From Erwinia persicina NBRC 102418 (GTDB lineage: Bacteria; Pseudomonadota; Gammaproteobacteria; Enterobacterales; Enterobacteriaceae): a DNA stretch of 64,000 bases. Positions 9,337 through 18,705 of this stretch are shown here, piece by piece (the first letter of the stretch is position 1; the number at the start of each line of letters is the position of its first letter). The stretch covers positions 1-64,000 of the forward strand of contig NZ_BCTN01000006.1 in NCBI RefSeq assembly GCF_001571305.1. Direction: 5' to 3'. The notes beneath the pieces were generated by a model. That model saw only the letters and a list, made by a program, of their open reading frames with translations. It was not told where the DNA came from and searched no databases. The translations under genes and the position numbers were made by a program.

Positions 9337-10458
9337 TTATGCTCTGCTGTCGTTTGCCTGGCGCAGCAGCGTACGGCTTTCTGCCTGGAAACGTTGAGCA
9401 TGGTCACCAAACCAGTGCTCCACACGGCGGAAGCTGTCGATAAACGCCTGCTTATCGCCCTGCTCAAGCAGCTTAATCGCCTCACCAAAGCGCTGATAGT
9501 AGCGTTTGATCAGCGCCAGATTATTTTCTGACGACATGATGATATCCGCATACAGCTGAGGATCCTGTGCAAACAGCCGTCCGACCATTGCCAGCTCCAG
9601 CCGGTAGATCGGTGACGAGAGTGCCAGCAGCTGATCGAGCTGTACATTTTCCTCCGCCAGATGCAGGCCATAAGCGAAAGTCGCGAAATGACGCAGCGCC
9701 TGAATAAACGCCATGTTCTGATCGTGCTCCACTGCGCTGATGCGGTGCAGGCGTGCGCCCCACACCTGAATCTGCTCCAGGAACCACTGATAGGCTTCCG
9801 GCTGACGCCCATCGCACCACACCACAACCTGCTTTGCCAGGCTGCCGCTATCCGGACCGAACATCGGATGTAATCCCAGAACAGGTCCGGCGTGAGCCGC
9901 CAGCATCGCCTGCAGCGGTTTGTTTTTTACCGATGCCAGATCAACCAGAATACAGTCCTGCGGCAGCGGCGGCAGCTGACCGATCACCTGCTCGGTCAGA
10001 TGGATTGGCACACTGATAATCACCATACCCGCGTTGGACAGCATCGCTTCCGCGTTATCCCAGTCCCCTTTATCGAGGATCTGCACCTGATAACCGGACA
10101 GCGTGAGCATCTTTTCAAAGAGGCGTCCCATCTGTCCTTTACCGCCTACAATCACCACCGGACGCAGTTCAGGACAAAGCGTTTTAAAGCCTTTATCATT
10201 TTCGCTGGTGTAGGATTCCCGCATCACGCGGCGCAGCACATCCTCAATGAGATCCGGGGGGACACCCAGCTTTTCAGCCTCTGCCCGGCGCGATGCCAGC
10301 ATAGTAGCCTCACGCTCAGGGACGTAAATCGGTAATCCGTAGCGGCTTTTGACTTCGCCCACTTCGGCCACCAGCGCCAGCCGTTTTGCCAGCAGGTCCA
10401 GCAGCGCTTTGTCCACTACATCGATTTGATCGCGTAGTGCGGTCAGTTCAGCCACCAT
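9337..10458 (-). CDS. tyrA: Bifunctional chorismate mutase / prephenate dehydrogenase TyrA
   Basis: TyrA makes 4-hydroxyphenylpyruvate from chorismate through prephenate, the tyrosine branch, and is inhibited by tyrosine. The 373-residue protein has an AroQ chorismate mutase domain (about 1-90, [19 protein letters not shown]) followed by a dinucleotide-binding domain starting with [13 protein letters not shown] near residue 104, and a helical C-terminal dimerisation domain. Length equals the E. coli enzyme. It lies six bases downstream of aroF and forms the aroF-tyrA operon. Confidence 0.97.
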   Translation of the reverse strand: MVAELTALRDQIDVVDKALLDLLAKRLALVAEVGEVKSRYGLPIYVPEREATMLASRRAEAEKLGVPPDLIEDVLRRVMRESYTSENDKGFKTLCPELRPVVIVGGKGQMGRLFEKMLTLSGYQVQILDKGDWDNAEAMLSNAGMVIISVPIHLTEQVIGQLPPLPQDCILVDLASVKNKPLQAMLAAHAGPVLGLHPMFGPDSGSLAKQVVVWCDGRQPEAYQWFLEQIQVWGARLHRISAVEHDQNMAFIQALRHFATFAYGLHLAEENVQLDQLLALSSPIYRLELAMVGRLFAQDPQLYADIIMSSENNLALIKRYYQRFGEAIKLLEQGDKQAFIDSFRRVEHWFGDHAQRFQAESRTLLRQANDSRA

Positions 10459-10464
10459 AACTCA

Positions 10465-11544
10465 TTAACCCTCTTGCGACAGACGCGCCGCCAGTACCCC
10501 GGTCAAATCCTGATGAATATCACGCAGCAGGTGTTCAGTCGTTTCCCAGTTGATGCACGCATCGGTCACGGAAACGCCGTAGCGCATATCACTACGCGGC
10601 TGCTCGGAAGACTGGTTGCCTTCGTGGATATTGCTTTCCAGCATCAGGCCAATAATGGAACGGTTACCATCTTTGATCTGCGCTACGGCAGACTCAGCCA
10701 CGCCGGACTGGCGACGGAAATCTTTGTTAGAATTGCCATGACTGCAATCTATCATCAAGGAAGGACGGAGTCCCGCCTGCTGCATCTCTTTTTCACACTG
10801 CGCCACATCGTTCGGGCCGTAATTCGGGCTTTTCCCACCGCGAAGGATCACGTGTCCGTCCGGATTACCCTGTGTTTGCAGCAGGCATACCTGCCCTGCC
10901 TGGTTAATCCCCACAAAACGGTGCGGCATTGCTGCTGCGCGCATCGCGTTGATCGCGGTGCCCAGGCTGCCATCGGTACCGTTTTTGAAGCCCACCGGCA
11001 TAGACAGACCGGAAGCCATTTCACGGTGTGTCTGCGATTCCGTTGTCCGCGCACCAATCGCTGACCAGCTGAACAGGTCGCCAAGGTATTGCGGGCTGTT
11101 AGGATCCAGCGCCTCTGTAGCCAGGGGCAGTCCCATTTCGACCAGGTTCAACAGTAGCTGACGCGCCATATGCAGACCGGCTTCCATATCGAAGGTGTTA
11201 TCCATATGTGGATCGTTGATCAGCCCTTTCCAGCCCACCGTCGTCCGTGGCTTTTCAAAATAGACGCGCATCACGATGTAAAGCTGATCGTCAACCTGGT
11301 CCGCAAGGGCTTTTAAATCGCGGGCATAAGCGAGCGCGGCCTCAGGATCGTGAATTGAGCAGGGACCGCAGACCACCAGCAGACGATGGTCTTTACCGCT
11401 GATAATGTCAGAAATGGTCTGGCGTGAAGCGGCAATCTGCCCTTCCAGTACGCTGTTCAACGGAAACTGTTTTTTCAGCTCTTCCGGAGTAATCAGAATC
11501 TGTTCGTCAGCGATATGAACGTTATTCAGCGCATCTTTTTGCAT
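10465..11544 (-). CDS. aroF: 3-deoxy-7-phosphoheptulonate synthase, tyrosine-sensitive type AroF
   Basis: AroF joins phosphoenolpyruvate and erythrose 4-phosphate, the first step of the shikimate pathway. The 359-residue class I DAHP synthase shows VVCGPCSIHDPEAALAY near residue 60 (metal Cys) and the substrate-binding GWKGLINDPHMD near 100. The isozyme is assigned from its operon with tyrA; sequence alone would leave AroG/AroH possible. In E. coli this operon is repressed by TyrR with tyrosine. A TyrR-like palindrome lies about 195 bp upstream here. Confidence 0.95.
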   Translation of the reverse strand: MQKDALNNVHIADEQILITPEELKKQFPLNSVLEGQIAASRQTISDIISGKDHRLLVVCGPCSIHDPEAALAYARDLKALADQVDDQLYIVMRVYFEKPRTTVGWKGLINDPHMDNTFDMEAGLHMARQLLLNLVEMGLPLATEALDPNSPQYLGDLFSWSAIGARTTESQTHREMASGLSMPVGFKNGTDGSLGTAINAMRAAAMPHRFVGINQAGQVCLLQTQGNPDGHVILRGGKSPNYGPNDVAQCEKEMQQAGLRPSLMIDCSHGNSNKDFRRQSGVAESAVAQIKDGNRSIIGLMLESNIHEGNQSSEQPRSDMRYGVSVTDACINWETTEHLLRDIHQDLTGVLAARLSQEG

Positions 11545-11855
11545 GATCGTTATCCTGGGTGATTCGTTTGAAAGGGATCCTCATTGAGGTTGCTGATAAC
11601 TGTACCAGAATACGTACATAACACAATCATACGTTGTACACATTTATTACCACCAAAATTTACAACCGATAAAATATCGATTAATTACATAAAAAACATG
11701 TATATAATAAAAAATAACACAACAACATCATAAGCAAAAGTGTAAACATATAATTACACTTAATATCACCTCTGGCTTCACTTACCCAGTTAGCACTGCC
11801 TGAAGTGCCGGAACGATCTATAATTCCGGCCTGTGAACTGCCACCGGAGAGAGCA
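11545..11855. other. Intergenic region between divergent aroF and acetyltransferase genes
   Basis: This is about 310 bp of strongly AT-rich DNA, unlike the neighbouring genes. It must hold the aroF-tyrA promoter (minus strand) and the promoter of the plus-strand acetyltransferase. Besides the palindrome at 11738-11761, a weaker TGTACC-N6-CGTACA element is seen near 11600. No further gene is seen. Confidence 0.6.
11738..11761. promoter_or_regulatory. TyrR-box-like palindrome
   Basis: AAGTGTAA-N8-TTACACTT is a perfect 8-bp inverted repeat. Within it, TGTAAA-N6-ATTACA differs from the TyrR consensus TGTAAA-N6-TTTACA at one position. It lies between aroF and the divergent acetyltransferase gene, closer to the latter. 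TyrR control of aroF is established in E. coli; binding here is inferred. Confidence 0.5.
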
Positions 11856-12383
11856 ATGGAAATCATCGTACGACCTTTTGAACATGCCGATGCCGTGCCC
11901 TTTGCTCACGCCGTGCAGGAATCCGTGGAAAGTCTGAAACCCTGGATGGTCTGGGCCCATGAGGATTATACCCCGGACGAAGCCCGTCGGTGGTTCAGCT
12001 ACACGCACTGGCAGCGTCGTCAGGGGGTCGCCAGTGAGTCAGGCCTGTTTGCCGGAGATGGCCATCTGTTGGGCGGGGTAGGTCTGCGCTACAGTACGGG
12101 GCCAGGCATTCCGGCCGCACTGGGCTATTGGGTACGCAGCAGCGAACAGCGTAAAGGCATTGCCCGTCAGGCTGTGCGGCAGATCGCTGAAGAAGCCTTT
12201 AAACAGCCTGACATCGATGTTATCGAAATTCTGGCGGCAGAGAGTAATATCGCCAGTCGTGCGGTGGCCACCAGCGTTGGCGCAGAGCTGGCGGCCCTTC
12301 GTTACGGCCTGATTGTATTAGACAGCGGGCCGGTCAATACCGCCATCTACCGGCTTCAGCGCCCGCATCAGGGTTCCCAGTGA
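11856..12383 (+). CDS. GNAT-family N-acetyltransferase
   Basis: The 175-residue protein has a GNAT fold: MEIIVRPFEHADAVPFAHAV at the N-terminus, GVGLRYSTGPGIPAALGYWV as central strands, and the acetyl-CoA loop SSEQRKGIARQAV (pattern Q/RxxG) near residue 101. It resembles RimJ/RimL-type acetyltransferases of protein N-termini or small amines, but the substrate is unknown. The start at 11856 is chosen because GGAGAGAG lies 3-10 bp before it. Its last 66 bases overlap the 3' end of the next, convergent gene. Confidence 0.8.
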   Translation: MEIIVRPFEHADAVPFAHAVQESVESLKPWMVWAHEDYTPDEARRWFSYTHWQRRQGVASESGLFAGDGHLLGGVGLRYSTGPGIPAALGYWVRSSEQRKGIARQAVRQIAEEAFKQPDIDVIEILAAESNIASRAVATSVGAELAALRYGLIVLDSGPVNTAIYRLQRPHQGSQ

Positions 12384-13064
12384 CTGGCGCTGCTGTCCGC
12401 TGGCATCGATATTCTCCGCAGACAGCCACCGGGTGAGCGCCTGGTTAACCGCCGGCCATTCGCTGTCGATGATAGAAAACCAGTGGGAATCCCGTGAACG
12501 TCCCTTACGCACCATCACCTGACGGAAGGTTCCCTCGTAAGTAAAGCCGAGACGGAGTGCCGCCTGCCGCGAAGGCGCATTGAGAGCATCACACTTCCAT
12601 TCACAGCGGCGATAGCCAAGGGTAAAGGTATTATTGAGCATCAGCCACAGGGCCTCGGTGCCTGTTACCGTGCGTTTCATCAGGGGAGACCAGGTCACTC
12701 CGCCGATCTCCAGCGATCCATTGGCCGGATCAATCCGTAAATACGACACCAGCCCAACCGGTTTATTGCGCTTTGCACAGATAATGGTAAAGGTCACAAA
12801 CCCGGGCTCTGCCGCACGCTGACTGAGCCAGACCTGAAAGGCAGGCAGTGAGGCGGGACGGTCTTCCGTCAGCCATGTCCAGTCACTGTCGTCGGGTGCA
12901 GAGGCAAAGGCGGTATACAGATCTTCGCCGTGTCGTGCGGTATCAAGAGGTTCCAGCCGGCAATAAAGCCCGACCATCATGGTAGCTTGCGGGACAGGAA
13001 CAGGCTGCCAGTAAGGCAATGGCTCGCCGACGGGTTGGCCGTACTGATTGGTTCTCTGCGTCAC
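12318..13064 (-). CDS. GNAT-family N-acetyltransferase, RimJ/RimL-like (YokL type)
   Basis: A 248-residue acetyltransferase of the larger RimJ/RimL-like group. It shows MMVGLYCRLEPLDTARHGED at the N-terminal strand, PVGLVSYLRIDPANGSLEIG in the core, and NAPSRQAALRLGFTYEGTFR near the C-terminus, the typical acetyl-CoA-binding helix and 'GF.YEG.F' ending. The GTG at 13064 is preferred as start because AAGGAG precedes it by six bases. A longer frame to 13160 has no such site. Its 3' end overlaps that of the convergent gene by 66 bp. Substrate unknown. Confidence 0.8.
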   Translation of the reverse strand: MTQRTNQYGQPVGEPLPYWQPVPVPQATMMVGLYCRLEPLDTARHGEDLYTAFASAPDDSDWTWLTEDRPASLPAFQVWLSQRAAEPGFVTFTIICAKRNKPVGLVSYLRIDPANGSLEIGGVTWSPLMKRTVTGTEALWLMLNNTFTLGYRRCEWKCDALNAPSRQAALRLGFTYEGTFRQVMVRKGRSRDSHWFSIIDSEWPAVNQALTRWLSAENIDASGQQRQSLGTLMRALKPVDGGIDRPAV

Positions 13065-13171
13065 ATCGTTCTCCTTGCAGTGGCAATTTTCCAGCATACG
13101 AATAACGCTGGCGTCTTGCCAGCATTGCCGCAGTGCAGTAGCATCCTTTTTTACCTGCACAGGACATACCC

Positions 13172-13852
13172 ATGGTTCGTTTAGCTCTGGTTGGTGACTA
13201 CCGCGCCGATGCCGTTTCGCATCAGGCCATCCCTAAAGCCATCACGCTTGCTGCACATTTCCTAAACCTTGATGTCACGCCACACTGGCTGCCGACCGCA
13301 GCGATTACCGACCGTCACGCTTTGCTGGATTATGATGCTTTCTGGCTGATCCCCGGCAGCCCTTATAACAATGATGACGGGGCCTTCCTTACCCTTCGCT
13401 ACGCCCGTGAAAACAATATCCCGTTTCTGGGCTCCTGTGGCGGGTTCCAGTACGCCATTGTGGAATATGCACGCAATGTGATGGGCTGGAGCGATGCCGG
13501 ACATGCTGAAACTGACAGCGGTGGCCGCCTGGTGATTGCGCCATTAACCTGTTCACTGGTTGAAAAAAACGGCGATATCGTCATTGAGCCGGACACGCTG
13601 CTGGCGCGGGCTTACGGAAGGACGGAGATCAGTGAAGGATATCACTGTAACTATGGGGTGAATGCGGATTTTGTGGCCGACCTTAAACGTTATCCGCTGC
13701 GGATCACCGCTTACGATCGGGAGGGGGATGTCCGGGCAGTTGAACTGCCAGATCACAAATTTTATGCTGCCACCCTGTTCCAGTCCGAACGGGCTGCCTT
13801 ACGCAACGAACTTTCCCCGCTGGTCGTCGAACTGCTCCGCGCCGCTAGCTAA
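13172..13852 (+). CDS. CTP-synthase-like glutamine amidotransferase domain protein
   Basis: This 226-residue stand-alone class I glutamine amidotransferase domain most resembles the C-terminal half of CTP synthase: MVRLALVGDY at the start and the nucleophile elbow FLGSCGGFQ with Cys89. Where PyrG has the catalytic FHPE, this protein reads FQSE (residues 203-206), so the catalytic histidine is replaced by glutamine while Glu206 stays. It may be a non-hydrolysing relative or may use another base. No synthetase domain is nearby. It is transcribed divergently from the GNAT gene, with AGGA ahead of the start. Confidence 0.78.
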   Translation: MVRLALVGDYRADAVSHQAIPKAITLAAHFLNLDVTPHWLPTAAITDRHALLDYDAFWLIPGSPYNNDDGAFLTLRYARENNIPFLGSCGGFQYAIVEYARNVMGWSDAGHAETDSGGRLVIAPLTCSLVEKNGDIVIEPDTLLARAYGRTEISEGYHCNYGVNADFVADLKRYPLRITAYDREGDVRAVELPDHKFYAATLFQSERAALRNELSPLVVELLRAAS

Positions 13853-13908
13853 TCATCCCGCTCGCCGGCGTATCCGGTCAGCCAGCGAACGGCATGACAA
13901 CGTCAGCG

Positions 13909-14394
13909 TCAGGGAGCGCTGATAACCACCGCGACCCGACGGTTTTCCGCACGGCCCTGCGAGGTCTTATTGCTTTGCACCGGATCACGGGCACCCAGGC
14001 CGCGCGTGGTGATATTGCTGCGCGGCACGCCGGCCCCGCTGGCCCATGCATCGGCCACCGCATTGGCCCGCTTCAGCGAAAGTGCCTCATTGTACTTCTC
14101 GTCACCATAGTTATCGGTATGGCCATCAAGACGGGCATGATGCAGGCCACTGGCAGACAGCATTTTTGCCATGTGCTGAACGGTTGCCACACTTTCCGGC
14201 GTCAGTTCAGCCTTGTTTTTACCAAACAGAATTTTTTCCGAGATCCCCAGCATCCACCCCTCCGGGACTTCGGTAAAGCCCTGGGCGCGCATAGCGCTGA
14301 TCTGATCTGCCGTAAATTTACCCGGCGGCGCAGTCTGGCACCCCGCCAGCACCAGCGCCAACAGCACGCCGGCCATCATGCGTAATATCTTCAT
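13909..14394 (-). CDS. yfiB: OmpA-like outer membrane lipoprotein YfiB
   Basis: A 161-residue lipoprotein with lipobox LVLAGC (Cys19) and a C-terminal OmpA-like peptidoglycan-binding domain (about 50-160), including LDGHTDNYGDEKYN and LSLKRANAVADAW. In Pseudomonas, YfiB at the outer membrane captures the repressor YfiR and so frees the diguanylate cyclase YfiN under envelope stress. It is the last gene of the yfiR-yfiN-yfiB operon and follows yfiN by 20 bp. In E. coli the same genes lie between aroF and rplS, but in the opposite orientation. Confidence 0.9.
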   Translation of the reverse strand: MKILRMMAGVLLALVLAGCQTAPPGKFTADQISAMRAQGFTEVPEGWMLGISEKILFGKNKAELTPESVATVQHMAKMLSASGLHHARLDGHTDNYGDEKYNEALSLKRANAVADAWASGAGVPRSNITTRGLGARDPVQSNKTSQGRAENRRVAVVISAP

Positions 14395-14414
14395 CGTCTT
14401 TCTCCTGATTCTTA

Positions 14415-15644
14415 TTAGCCAGCCGCACGCTGATGGTGCTGCTGTTTTTCCAGATACATGCTGCGATCGGCTGCGTCCATAATGTCTTCTGCCGTTGCCG
14501 CCTGACTGGCCACCGCGTAACCAATACTTAACGTCATATCGACAGACTCACCGGAGTTAAGAACGATTGGCTCGTCCATCCGCATATTGATGGTATCAAT
14601 CACCTTCTCTATATCCTCATGGTGATTCACCTCATCGAGGATCATGGCAAACTCATCTCCACCAAAGCGGCATACCAGATAGGTATTAGCCGCGCACTCA
14701 AGCAGCCGCCCTGCTATCGCCATCAACACTTCATCCCCGGCAGCGTGCCCCCAGGTGTCGTTGATGTCTTTGAAATTATCGCCATCCATAAACAGCAGTG
14801 CGGTATGCGTTTTGCGCTCACTGTCACTGAGCACGCTGTCCAGCGCGCTGCGGAAAGCTGAGCGATTTGCCAATCCGGTAAGGGGGTCGTGTAACGCACG
14901 TTTCAGCAGTGAGTCGCGCTCCTTTTTCTCACGCCGCTGCCATTTTTCAATCTCATTTAACAGGCTGTTAAAATCCTCACCAAAAACGTGCAGCTCATCG
15001 ATTTTTGACGGGGGAACCCGTTGAGAGAAATTACGCGTCGCACGAATGTCATGCACCACGCCCGTCATGTTTCTTAGGGCGGCGATAAGGCCACTGAACA
15101 GATGACGGGTCAGCAGAAATGCCACTACCGAGGCGAGCAGCAGGCAGAGGGTCAGTACGCTTAGGGAACGATAAACAAAATCGGTCACGGTGGCGTCTTC
15201 TCCGGTCAGCGTGATAGTGCCGATTTCCGCCCCGTTATGCAGGATCGGTTGCTGAACGGGTTTCGGGAACAGCCAGCCAGAGACCAGCCGGGCCAGCGGA
15301 TCGGCACGCAGCGAGTGCTCATTATCCTGCCCCCAGTGCGCCAGTACCTTACCTTTACTGTCTGCCACAATAGCCGAAGAGAACTGTCCCTGCTTACCCA
15401 GTTCCACCAGCGTTTCCATCGCCGCGTTGCCATCACCAAAGACGACCGCAGCTTCCAGACTGTGGCTGACGGTGTAGGCCAGCAGCTGCAGGTTCTTGTC
15501 GGCGTACTGGCGAAACGACAGCATTGAGGTGGCAGAGATGAACAGCCACGCGACAATCATCGTCGTCACTGCGCTGATCACGCTGATACGTGCCAGCATT
15601 TTACGAAAGCTGGGCCTGCTCTTCTCTGCTGAAAATTTATCCAT
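14415..15644 (-). CDS. dgcN: Membrane diguanylate cyclase YfiN (DgcN)
   Basis: This 409-residue inner membrane enzyme makes cyclic di-GMP from GTP and promotes sessile behaviour. Two membrane segments (about 22-44 and 155-177) enclose a periplasmic CHASE8-type sensor. A HAMP region, a short coiled coil and a GGDEF domain follow, with the intact active site RFGGDEF. I see no RxxD inhibitory site in the usual place just before it. The ATG at 15644 is preferred over an upstream GTG at 15653 because AGGGAG is eight bases ahead of it. It overlaps the yfiR stop by eight bases (ATGGATAA), so the two are coupled. Confidence 0.93.
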   Translation of the reverse strand: MDKFSAEKSRPSFRKMLARISVISAVTTMIVAWLFISATSMLSFRQYADKNLQLLAYTVSHSLEAAVVFGDGNAAMETLVELGKQGQFSSAIVADSKGKVLAHWGQDNEHSLRADPLARLVSGWLFPKPVQQPILHNGAEIGTITLTGEDATVTDFVYRSLSVLTLCLLLASVVAFLLTRHLFSGLIAALRNMTGVVHDIRATRNFSQRVPPSKIDELHVFGEDFNSLLNEIEKWQRREKKERDSLLKRALHDPLTGLANRSAFRSALDSVLSDSERKTHTALLFMDGDNFKDINDTWGHAAGDEVLMAIAGRLLECAANTYLVCRFGGDEFAMILDEVNHHEDIEKVIDTINMRMDEPIVLNSGESVDMTLSIGYAVASQAATAEDIMDAADRSMYLEKQQHHQRAAG

Positions 15645-16182
15645 GTCTTTCACTCCCTGAAGAGGCCAGCATTAATACATCGGGATGCACCCGAACGCCG
15701 CTTCGACCCAGTGAGTCGAGATTGACCGAGAAACTGACGCGGTGGTTAATAAACTTGAGGCAGAATGCGCTACCGACTGCGCAATCAGGGGTTTGTTCGG
15801 CAATGGTCAGCAGGGGACGTGGCTGATAGCTGTTAATCAGTTCAACCTGCTGATGTGAGGATTCACGACCAAAATAGAGGACATCACACTGTGAGGTCAG
15901 CGCCTGCTGAACATCATCGACCTGAACCGCATTCCATACAGCGGGGGGATGCTGGACAGAGGCGCTGATCAGCACTGAAGCATAGTGAGCGGAACGGAAA
16001 ACACATAACCGGGGTAAGCCGTTCAGGTGGGGCCAGCGGGTATAACTGATCATCCCCGCTACCGTCTGGCGTACGTCAGACGCAGAAGCCCCCTCTGGCT
16101 TTACAGACGACATTTCACTTCTTAGCGGTAAACTGATGACACCCAGCAGGATCGACAGTAGCAGTACATATCTTTTCGCCAT
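15637..16182 (-). CDS. yfiR: Periplasmic repressor YfiR
   Basis: A 181-residue secreted protein with an N-terminal signal peptide (hydrophobic stretch 6-20) and the YfiR/DUF4154 fold. In Pseudomonas, YfiR binds the periplasmic part of YfiN and holds the cyclase inactive; reducing conditions or YfiB relieve this. Four cysteines are seen in the mature protein (RLCVF, SQCDVL, PDCAVGSAFC), consistent with the redox-sensitive disulfides of the family. It is the first gene of yfiRNB. Confidence 0.9.
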   Translation of the reverse strand: MAKRYVLLLSILLGVISLPLRSEMSSVKPEGASASDVRQTVAGMISYTRWPHLNGLPRLCVFRSAHYASVLISASVQHPPAVWNAVQVDDVQQALTSQCDVLYFGRESSHQQVELINSYQPRPLLTIAEQTPDCAVGSAFCLKFINHRVSFSVNLDSLGRSGVRVHPDVLMLASSGSERHG

Positions 16183-16348
16183 GAAACCTCTGCAGCCCCG
16201 GCCCCCACTCTGGCCCTGTCATCCGGGTATTCCCTCTCTTAAGTTAAGAAATATCCTAACATCCTGTGAAACATTCGTCATCATGTTGAAAAAAGTAATA
16301 ATGCCGGCCTCATGGCCAGCCCCGCCTTATCGCTATTGATGCAGGTCG

Positions 16349-17281
16349 TTAGCCGCTGACATTCAACGGCGTGATCGCCCGACGCTGACGCCGTTCAAAA
16401 TACATTGAGATGATACCGCCGGTAACCACCAGACCTGCGCCAATTATGGTGGCAGACTCCGGCAGCGTATCCCAGAACAGATAACCGATAAACACTGACC
16501 AGAGCAGCGTACTGTAGTCAAACGGGGCCAGCAGGGAGGCATCTGCGTATTTCAGGCTCAGCGTCAGTAATATCTGGGTGATGCCGCCTAACAGGCCACA
16601 GCCCAGCAGTAACAGCAGTTGCCTGCCACTGGGTACTGACCAGCCGAACCACAGCGTGAGCAACGAGGTCAGCGTGGTGGTGATAGCAAACCAGAAGGCA
16701 ATAGCCCCCGGCTTTTCAATACCGTTGAGATAGCGTATCTGGATGGAGGCTGTGGCAATACAGACTGCTGCCATCAGGGCCAGCACCATGCCCAGCGTCG
16801 ACAGCCAGCTTATCGTGGTGAAAGCCCCCCCGGAAGAAAAGAACAGCTGGCCGGACAGCATCACCAGGATCCCCGCAAACCCGGCGATTACCGCGACCCA
16901 GCGGTGATATTTAACTTTCTCCCGCAGAAAGATCGCCGCCATGATGACGGTAAACAGTGGAGCCGCATAGTTGATTGCCGTGACGTCGGTCAGGGAGATA
17001 TAGATCAGGGCCAGATAGCTAAAGTACAGCCCGCCCGTCCCCGCCAGCCCGCGTATAAAATGTCCTTTTACGTTACGCGTGCGGATGCCGTCCAGAATAT
17101 TCCCCTGGCACCACAGCCAGATAAACAGCGGGATGAGTGCCACGAAGGAACGAAAGAAGATCACTTCTCCGACCGGAATACCGCCATCAAGTCCTTTGAC
17201 ACAGGCCATCATCAGCGTTGAGGTCAGGGCACCGGCAATTTTCATCGACACGCCGGTGGAAGGGCTGGGCGAAGAACGCAT
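16349..17281 (-). CDS. EamA/DMT-family transporter
   Basis: The 310-residue inner membrane protein has about ten hydrophobic segments in two EamA repeats, for example 'VGEVIFFRSFVALIPLFIWL' near 37 and a second repeat from about residue 165. Such drug/metabolite transporters export amino acids, metabolites or drugs; the substrate cannot be told. It ends in a basic cytoplasmic tail (FERRQRR). AGGAG lies about 11 bases ahead of the start. It is a single gene between yfiR and rplS and is not part of the E. coli order. Confidence 0.85.
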   Translation of the reverse strand: MRSSPSPSTGVSMKIAGALTSTLMMACVKGLDGGIPVGEVIFFRSFVALIPLFIWLWCQGNILDGIRTRNVKGHFIRGLAGTGGLYFSYLALIYISLTDVTAINYAAPLFTVIMAAIFLREKVKYHRWVAVIAGFAGILVMLSGQLFFSSGGAFTTISWLSTLGMVLALMAAVCIATASIQIRYLNGIEKPGAIAFWFAITTTLTSLLTLWFGWSVPSGRQLLLLLGCGLLGGITQILLTLSLKYADASLLAPFDYSTLLWSVFIGYLFWDTLPESATIIGAGLVVTGGIISMYFERRQRRAITPLNVSG

Positions 17282-17440
17282 AGCAAAAAGAACTCCTGGA
17301 AAGAGAGGGATGACTCAAACATACGCGGATTTTGTTTTAGATCAGCTTAAAAATCAGCGGCAAACGGCTTTTAATTTTTTTTAGCGGCAGGCAGGAGGCA
17401 GGATGTGTCATTCAGGTATGCTGTCGGCCAAAAAAGGATA

Positions 17441-17470
17441 AAAAAAGGGGCCGACCTGCTGGTCAGCCCC
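17441..17470 (-). terminator. Rho-independent terminator of the rpsP-rimM-trmD-rplS operon
   Basis: On the minus strand the stem GGGGCTGACC/GGTCGGCCCC, with a four-base loop, is followed by a run of T (A residues at 17441-17446). It lies 29 bp beyond the rplS stop codon. Confidence 0.88.
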
Positions 17471-17498
17471 TTTATTGCTATTAACTATCAGATGTCGC

Positions 17499-17891
<393 letters not shown>

Positions 17892-17917
17892 CTAAGCGCT
17901 ATGGCCGTTCAACCGTA

Positions 17918-18670
17918 TCATCGTTTTGTTGCCTGGGTGTGTTCCCGTTGGAACTCAGCCAGCAACTTTGCTTGCTCTTCAGTCAGAGCCAGGTTTTCCA
18001 GAAGTTCAGGTCTTCTAAGCCAGGTACGGCCCAGCGACTGTTTCAGGCGCCACCGGCGAATATCAGCATGGTTGCCCGACAGTAAAACTGGCGGTACTTC
18101 CATCCCTTCTAACACTTCAGGGCGGGTGTAGTGGGGGCAATCCAGCAAACCGTCAGAAAATGAATCTTCTTCGGCTGAGGCCTGTTTTCCCAGTACCCCC
18201 GGAATAAACCGGGATACTGAGTCAATCAGCGTCATCGCTGGCAGCTCGCCACCGCTGAGTACGTAATCTCCAATCGACCATTCTTCATCGATTTCGGTTT
18301 TGATTACACGCTCATCAATCCCTTCATAGCGACCACAGACCAGAATTAACTTCTGGTGGGTCGCCAGCTCACAAACCCCATCTTGATCGAGTTTGCGCCC
18401 CTGAGGTGACAGATAAATCACCCGGGCCCCTTCTCCTGCCGCCGCTTTTGCTGCGTGGATGGCATCCCGTAAGGGTTGAACCATCATTAACATTCCCGGT
18501 CCGCCGCCGTAAGGACGTTCATCCACGGTACGGTGCCGGTCATGAGCGAAGTCACGAGGACTCCAGCTCTGAATGTTGAGCAGGCCATTTTTTACTGCCC
18601 GACCAGTTACTCCGTATTCGGTAATTGCGCGAAACATTTCAGGAAACAGGCTGATTATGCCAATCCACAT
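17918..18670 (-). CDS. trmD: tRNA (guanine(37)-N1)-methyltransferase TrmD
   Basis: TrmD methylates G37 next to the anticodon of several tRNAs, using S-adenosylmethionine, and so prevents +1 frameshifting. The start [13 protein letters not shown] at 18670 matches the family; a longer frame reaching 18724 overlaps rimM and is not needed. The 250-residue SPOUT enzyme shows the trefoil-knot motifs [12 protein letters not shown] and [15 protein letters not shown]. It is third in the rpsP operon and starts 35 bp after rimM. Confidence 0.96.
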   Translation of the reverse strand: MWIGIISLFPEMFRAITEYGVTGRAVKNGLLNIQSWSPRDFAHDRHRTVDERPYGGGPGMLMMVQPLRDAIHAAKAAAGEGARVIYLSPQGRKLDQDGVCELATHQKLILVCGRYEGIDERVIKTEIDEEWSIGDYVLSGGELPAMTLIDSVSRFIPGVLGKQASAEEDSFSDGLLDCPHYTRPEVLEGMEVPPVLLSGNHADIRRWRLKQSLGRTWLRRPELLENLALTEEQAKLLAEFQREHTQATKR

Positions 18671-18705
18671 ACTTTGCGCCGGAGTATTACCGTTTTGTTC
18701 GGAGC

